Assembly: GCA_025642075.2 (NCBI GenBank)
Contig: JAODUO010000544.1
Location: 245,001 to 309,000 of the forward strand
Direction of reading: 5' to 3'
DNA length: 64,000 nucleotides
DNA from: Ridgeia piscesae
Lineage: Eukaryota > Annelida > Polychaeta > Sabellida > Siboglinidae
Shown here one piece after another: positions 60,501 to 64,000 of this stretch. Numbering within the stretch: position 1 is the stretch's first letter; every line of letters starts with the position of its first letter. The notes under the pieces are model-generated. The model did no database searches. It saw only the letters and a list, made by a program, of their open reading frames with translations, and was not told where the DNA came from. The translations under genes were made by a program, and so were the position numbers.

Positions 60501-63500
60501 GATCTGCCTAATTGTTTCACAGAATTAAAAGTAAATGTACAACTTCTGCTAGTGATAAAAAACGCCAATGACGACTGAAACGTTGCATCACTACCACTGA
60601 CTACACCCCCATCAGTCTAATTGCAACATACGAAGGTACATCAAGCTATATATCGCGTATACGTGGACTAGATATATGTAATTGTATCACCTAATTAACA
60701 GTAAATCTACTACCCTTGCAAGTGAACAAAAAACGCCAATGACGACTAAAACGTTGCATCTCTACCATTGACTACACCCCCGTCAGTGTAATTGCAACAG
60801 CCGAAGGTACATGAAACTATATCGCGTCTAGGTGGCCTAGACATGTCTAATTTTGTCGGATAATTAACAATATGTCTACAAACGTTGCGAGTGATAAAAA
60901 ACACCAATGACGACTAAAACGATGCATCACTACCACTGACTACACCCCATCAGTCTAATTGCAACAGACGAGGATACATCATTCTACATTGCGTCTAGAA
61001 GGCCTAGAGCTGTCAAATTTTGTCTCCTAATTAACAATAAATCTACTACCCTTGCAACTGATCAAAAAATGCCAATGACGACTAAAACGTTGCAATCAGG
61101 ATGCTATATTTTTCAAAGCCGGTATACCGGAACAATAACAATTATTGTAGGGATGTTAGAAATTATTCATATGTTACGGAAGATTCATTAATGGACTTTA
61201 ATTGTAGATCAGAAACTATAACAAAATATACCAGAATCCATTTTGTGACGTATCCAAGTAAACGTTAGATGCTGCCACCTTCTGGATAAATTACGTAACC
61301 TCCCGTAAATAGTTTCCGGTAGACAGCATGCTTCTCATAATCCCTTAATGATGCAATTCTAGCATGGAGTTGAATCTTAATTTTGATTAATATAATTTAG
61401 TTATATTGAAATGATGTCATACGATCAACTTAGACATTAATGCTTTTATGTATTGAGCATATGAGGGCCATATAGGATAAATGTAAGTGAGCTACGGGCT
61501 CGTTCATATGTGGAACGTTGTAAACAGTTATATGCCCGTAGATGTGGGAAAATATGTTTTGATAAAAAAAATACTACCAAACTATAATAATACTACATAT
61601 TTATATAACGCAATACCGTAGTTTCGAAGTGTCAAACATTACGTGAATAATGCGTATCTCTACCATTGCCTACCACCCCATCAGTCTATTTGTAACAGAC
61701 GAAGTTACATCAAGCTATACCACGTCTATGTGGCCTAGATCTGCCTAATTGTTTCACCGAATTAACAGTAAATATACCAATTCTGCTAGTGATAAGAAAA
61801 CGCCAATGACGACAGAAACGTTGCATCACTACCACTGACTACACCCACATCAGTCTAATTGCAACATACGAAGGTACATCAAGCTATATATCGCGTATAC
61901 GTGGACTAGATATATGTAATTTTATCACCTAATTAACAGTAAATCTACTACCCTTGCAAGTGAACAAAAAACGCCAATGACGACTAAAACGTTGCATCTC
62001 TAACATTGACTACACCCCCATCAATATAATTGCAACAGACCAAGGTACATGAAACTATATCGCGTCTAGGTGGCCTAGACATGTCAAATTTTCTCGCATA
62101 ATTAACAATAATTCTACAACCGTTGAGAGTGATCAAAAACACCAATGACGACTAAAACGTTGCATCACTACCACTGACTACACCCCATCAGTCTAATTGC
62201 AACAGACGAGGATACATCAAGCTACATCGCGTCTAGAAGGCCTAGAGCTGTCTAATTTTGTCTCGTAATTAACAATAAATCTAATACCCTTGCAACTGAT
62301 CAAAAAATGCCAATGACGACTAAAACGTTGCAACCAGGATGCTATATTTTTCAAAGCCGGTATACCGGAACAATAACAATTATTGTAGGGATGTTAGAAA
62401 TTATTCATATGTTACGGAAGATTCATTAATGGACTTTAATTGTAGATCAGAAACTATAACAAAATATACCAGAATCCATTTTGTGACGTATCCACGGAAA
62501 CGTTAGATGCTGCCACCTTCTGGATAAATTACGTAACCTCCCGTAAATAGTTTCCGGTAGACAGCATGCTTCTCATAATCCCTTAATGATGCAATTCTAG
62601 CATGGAGTTGAATATTAATTTTGATTAATATAATTTAGTTATATTGAAATGATGTCATACGATCAATTTAGACATTAATGCTTTTATGTATTGAGCATGT
62701 GAGGGCAATATAGGATAAATGTAAGTGAGCTACGGGCTCGTTCATATGTGGAACGTTGTAAACAGTTATATGCCCGTAGATGTGGGAAAATATGTTTTGA
62801 TAACAAATATACTATACCAAAGCTGTAATAATTTTCTACATAATTTATATAAAGCAATACCGTAGTTTCGAAAGTTGTCAAACATTACGTGAATAATTTC
62901 GCATCTCCCAAACCATTTAGCCTACCACCCCATCAGTCTAATTTTCAACAGACGAAGGTTTCATCAAGCTATATCGCGTCTATGTGGCCTAGATCTGCCT
63001 AATTTTTCACGAATTAACAGTAAATGTACAATTTCGGCTAGTGATAAAAAATGCCAATGACGACTGAAACGTTGCATCACTACCACTGACTACACCCCAT
63101 CAGTCTAATTGCAACAGACGAAGGTACATCAAGCTACATCGCGTCTAGAAGGCCTAGAGCTGTCTAATTTTGTCTCCTAATTAACAATAAATCTACTACC
63201 CTTGCAACTGATCAAAAAATGCCAAAGACGACTAAAACGTTGCAATCAGGATGCTATATTTTTCAAAGCCGATATACCGGAACAATAACAATTATTGTAG
63301 GGATGTTAGAAATTATTCATATGTTACGGAAGATTCATTAATGGACTTTAATTGTAGATCAGAAACTATAACAAAATATACGAAACAGAATCCACTTTGT
63401 AGACGTATCCACGGAAACGTTAGACGCTGCACCTTCTTGATAAATTACGTAACCTCCCTAAATATTTCCGGTAGACAGCATGCTTGTCAGTAATTCACTT

Positions 63501-64000
63501 AATATGCAATTCTAGCATGGAGTTGAATATCTAATTTTGAATATAATTTAGTTATATTGAAATGATGTCACACGATCAATTTAGACATTAATGCTTTTAT
63601 GTATTGGCATGAGGGCCATATAGATAAATGTAAGTGAGTACGGGCTCGTTCATATGTGGAACGTTGTGAACATTATATGCCCTAGATGTGGAAAATATGT
63701 TTTGATAAAAAATACTATCAAACTGTAATAATATTACATATTTATATAAAGCAATACCGTAGTTTCGAAGTGTCAAACATTACGTGAATAATGCGCATCT
63801 CTACCATTGCCTACCACCCCATCAGTCTATTTGTAACAGACGAAGTTACATCAAGCTATACCACGTCTATGTGGCCTAGATCTGCCTAATTGTTTCACTG
63901 AATTAACAGTAAATGTACAACCTCTGCTAGTGATCAAAAAACGCAAATGACGACTGAAACGTTGCATCACTACCACTGACTACACCCCATCAGTCTAATT
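57583..64000. repeat. Higher-order satellite, block 3 (continues past the window)
   Basis: Unit starts near 58040, 59096, 60321, 61556, 62794 and 63699, spaced 1056, 1225, 1235, 1238 and 905 bp. Submonomer numbers are 3, 4, 4, 4, 2 and at least 1. In the four-submonomer units the order is fixed. Type A has CCATTGCCTACC and TATTTGTAACAGACG. Type B has TATATATCGCGTATACGTGG. Type C has GTCTAGGTGGCCTAGAC. Type D has GACGAGGATACATC and TCTAGAAGGCCTAGA. Minus-strand frames of about 67 codons recur in the spacer and are satellite artefacts. The unit at 62.8-63.7 kb has unusually many small indels. Confidence 0.96.

Noticed and set aside
43672..62881. Minus-strand frames of about 67 codons repeated in satellite spacers
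   Set aside because: Open in only some units, overlapping the hairpin and AT-rich spacer; explained by repetition of the satellite.
42495..64000. CRISPR array
   Set aside because: Repeats are head-to-tail without unique spacers of constant length, and the setting is clearly eukaryotic.

Overview
The window is eukaryotic, gene-poor repeat DNA, and I recognise no host protein-coding gene, rRNA gene or functional tRNA gene. tRNA-derived SINEs, CR1/Jockey-type non-LTR retrotransposons, TTAA-flanked DNA transposons and kilobase-scale micro-, mini- and satellite arrays point to an invertebrate animal. A marine lophotrochozoan such as a mollusc is my guess only. Nearly all long stop-free frames, including ones above 1,300 codons at 10.4-14.4 kb, are by-products of tandem repeats whose unit happens to lack stop triplets.

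Layout. 0.5-1.7 kb: 48-bp minisatellite. 3.2-3.7 kb: 3' end of a LINE. 4.4-4.9 kb: 20-bp minisatellite and a degenerate repeat. 6.7-7.0 kb: degenerate repeat rich in TGACGTCA sites. 7.3-7.6 kb: SINE. 8.25-8.8 kb: TCTGTCGG octamer array. 9.5-9.8 kb: AT-core palindrome. 10.55-14.17 kb: 43-bp minisatellite of about 84 copies. 15-16 kb: 18-bp repeat, then (GT)n, (AT)n and (CAG)n. 17.1-20.6 kb: 24-bp satellite, partly in a higher-order form, interrupted by a GGTGTT hexamer array. 20.4-28.7 kb: three large tandem modules plus a partial one, each with satellite tail, unique sequence, one reverse SINE and (TCAC)n-type tetramers. 29.4-29.8 kb: the same kind of tetramer on the opposite strand. 30.87-32.81 kb: hexamer array grading from GGGGAC to CAGACA. 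34.3-34.9 kb: TTAA-flanked MITE with internal hairpins. 35.7-36.1 kb: 26-bp minisatellite. 39.5-39.8 kb: SINE whose tRNA A-box region is expanded as an 8-bp tandem array.

From 42.5 kb to the right edge a higher-order satellite dominates. Each unit is a spacer of about 560 bp plus one to four tandem submonomers of about 168 bp in a fixed order. Two insertions split it: a broken LINE of 3.17 kb with a 5-bp target duplication, and a TTAA-flanked element of 6.15 kb that itself carries a SINE (with a MITE inside) and a second LINE fragment.

Nothing here acts as a pathway. The best candidate for an undescribed system is the 168-bp/560-bp higher-order satellite with its conserved hairpins, followed by the modular 20-28 kb array and the A-box-expanded SINE. 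The setting suggests heterochromatin (pericentromeric, centromeric or subtelomeric), which sequence alone cannot settle.
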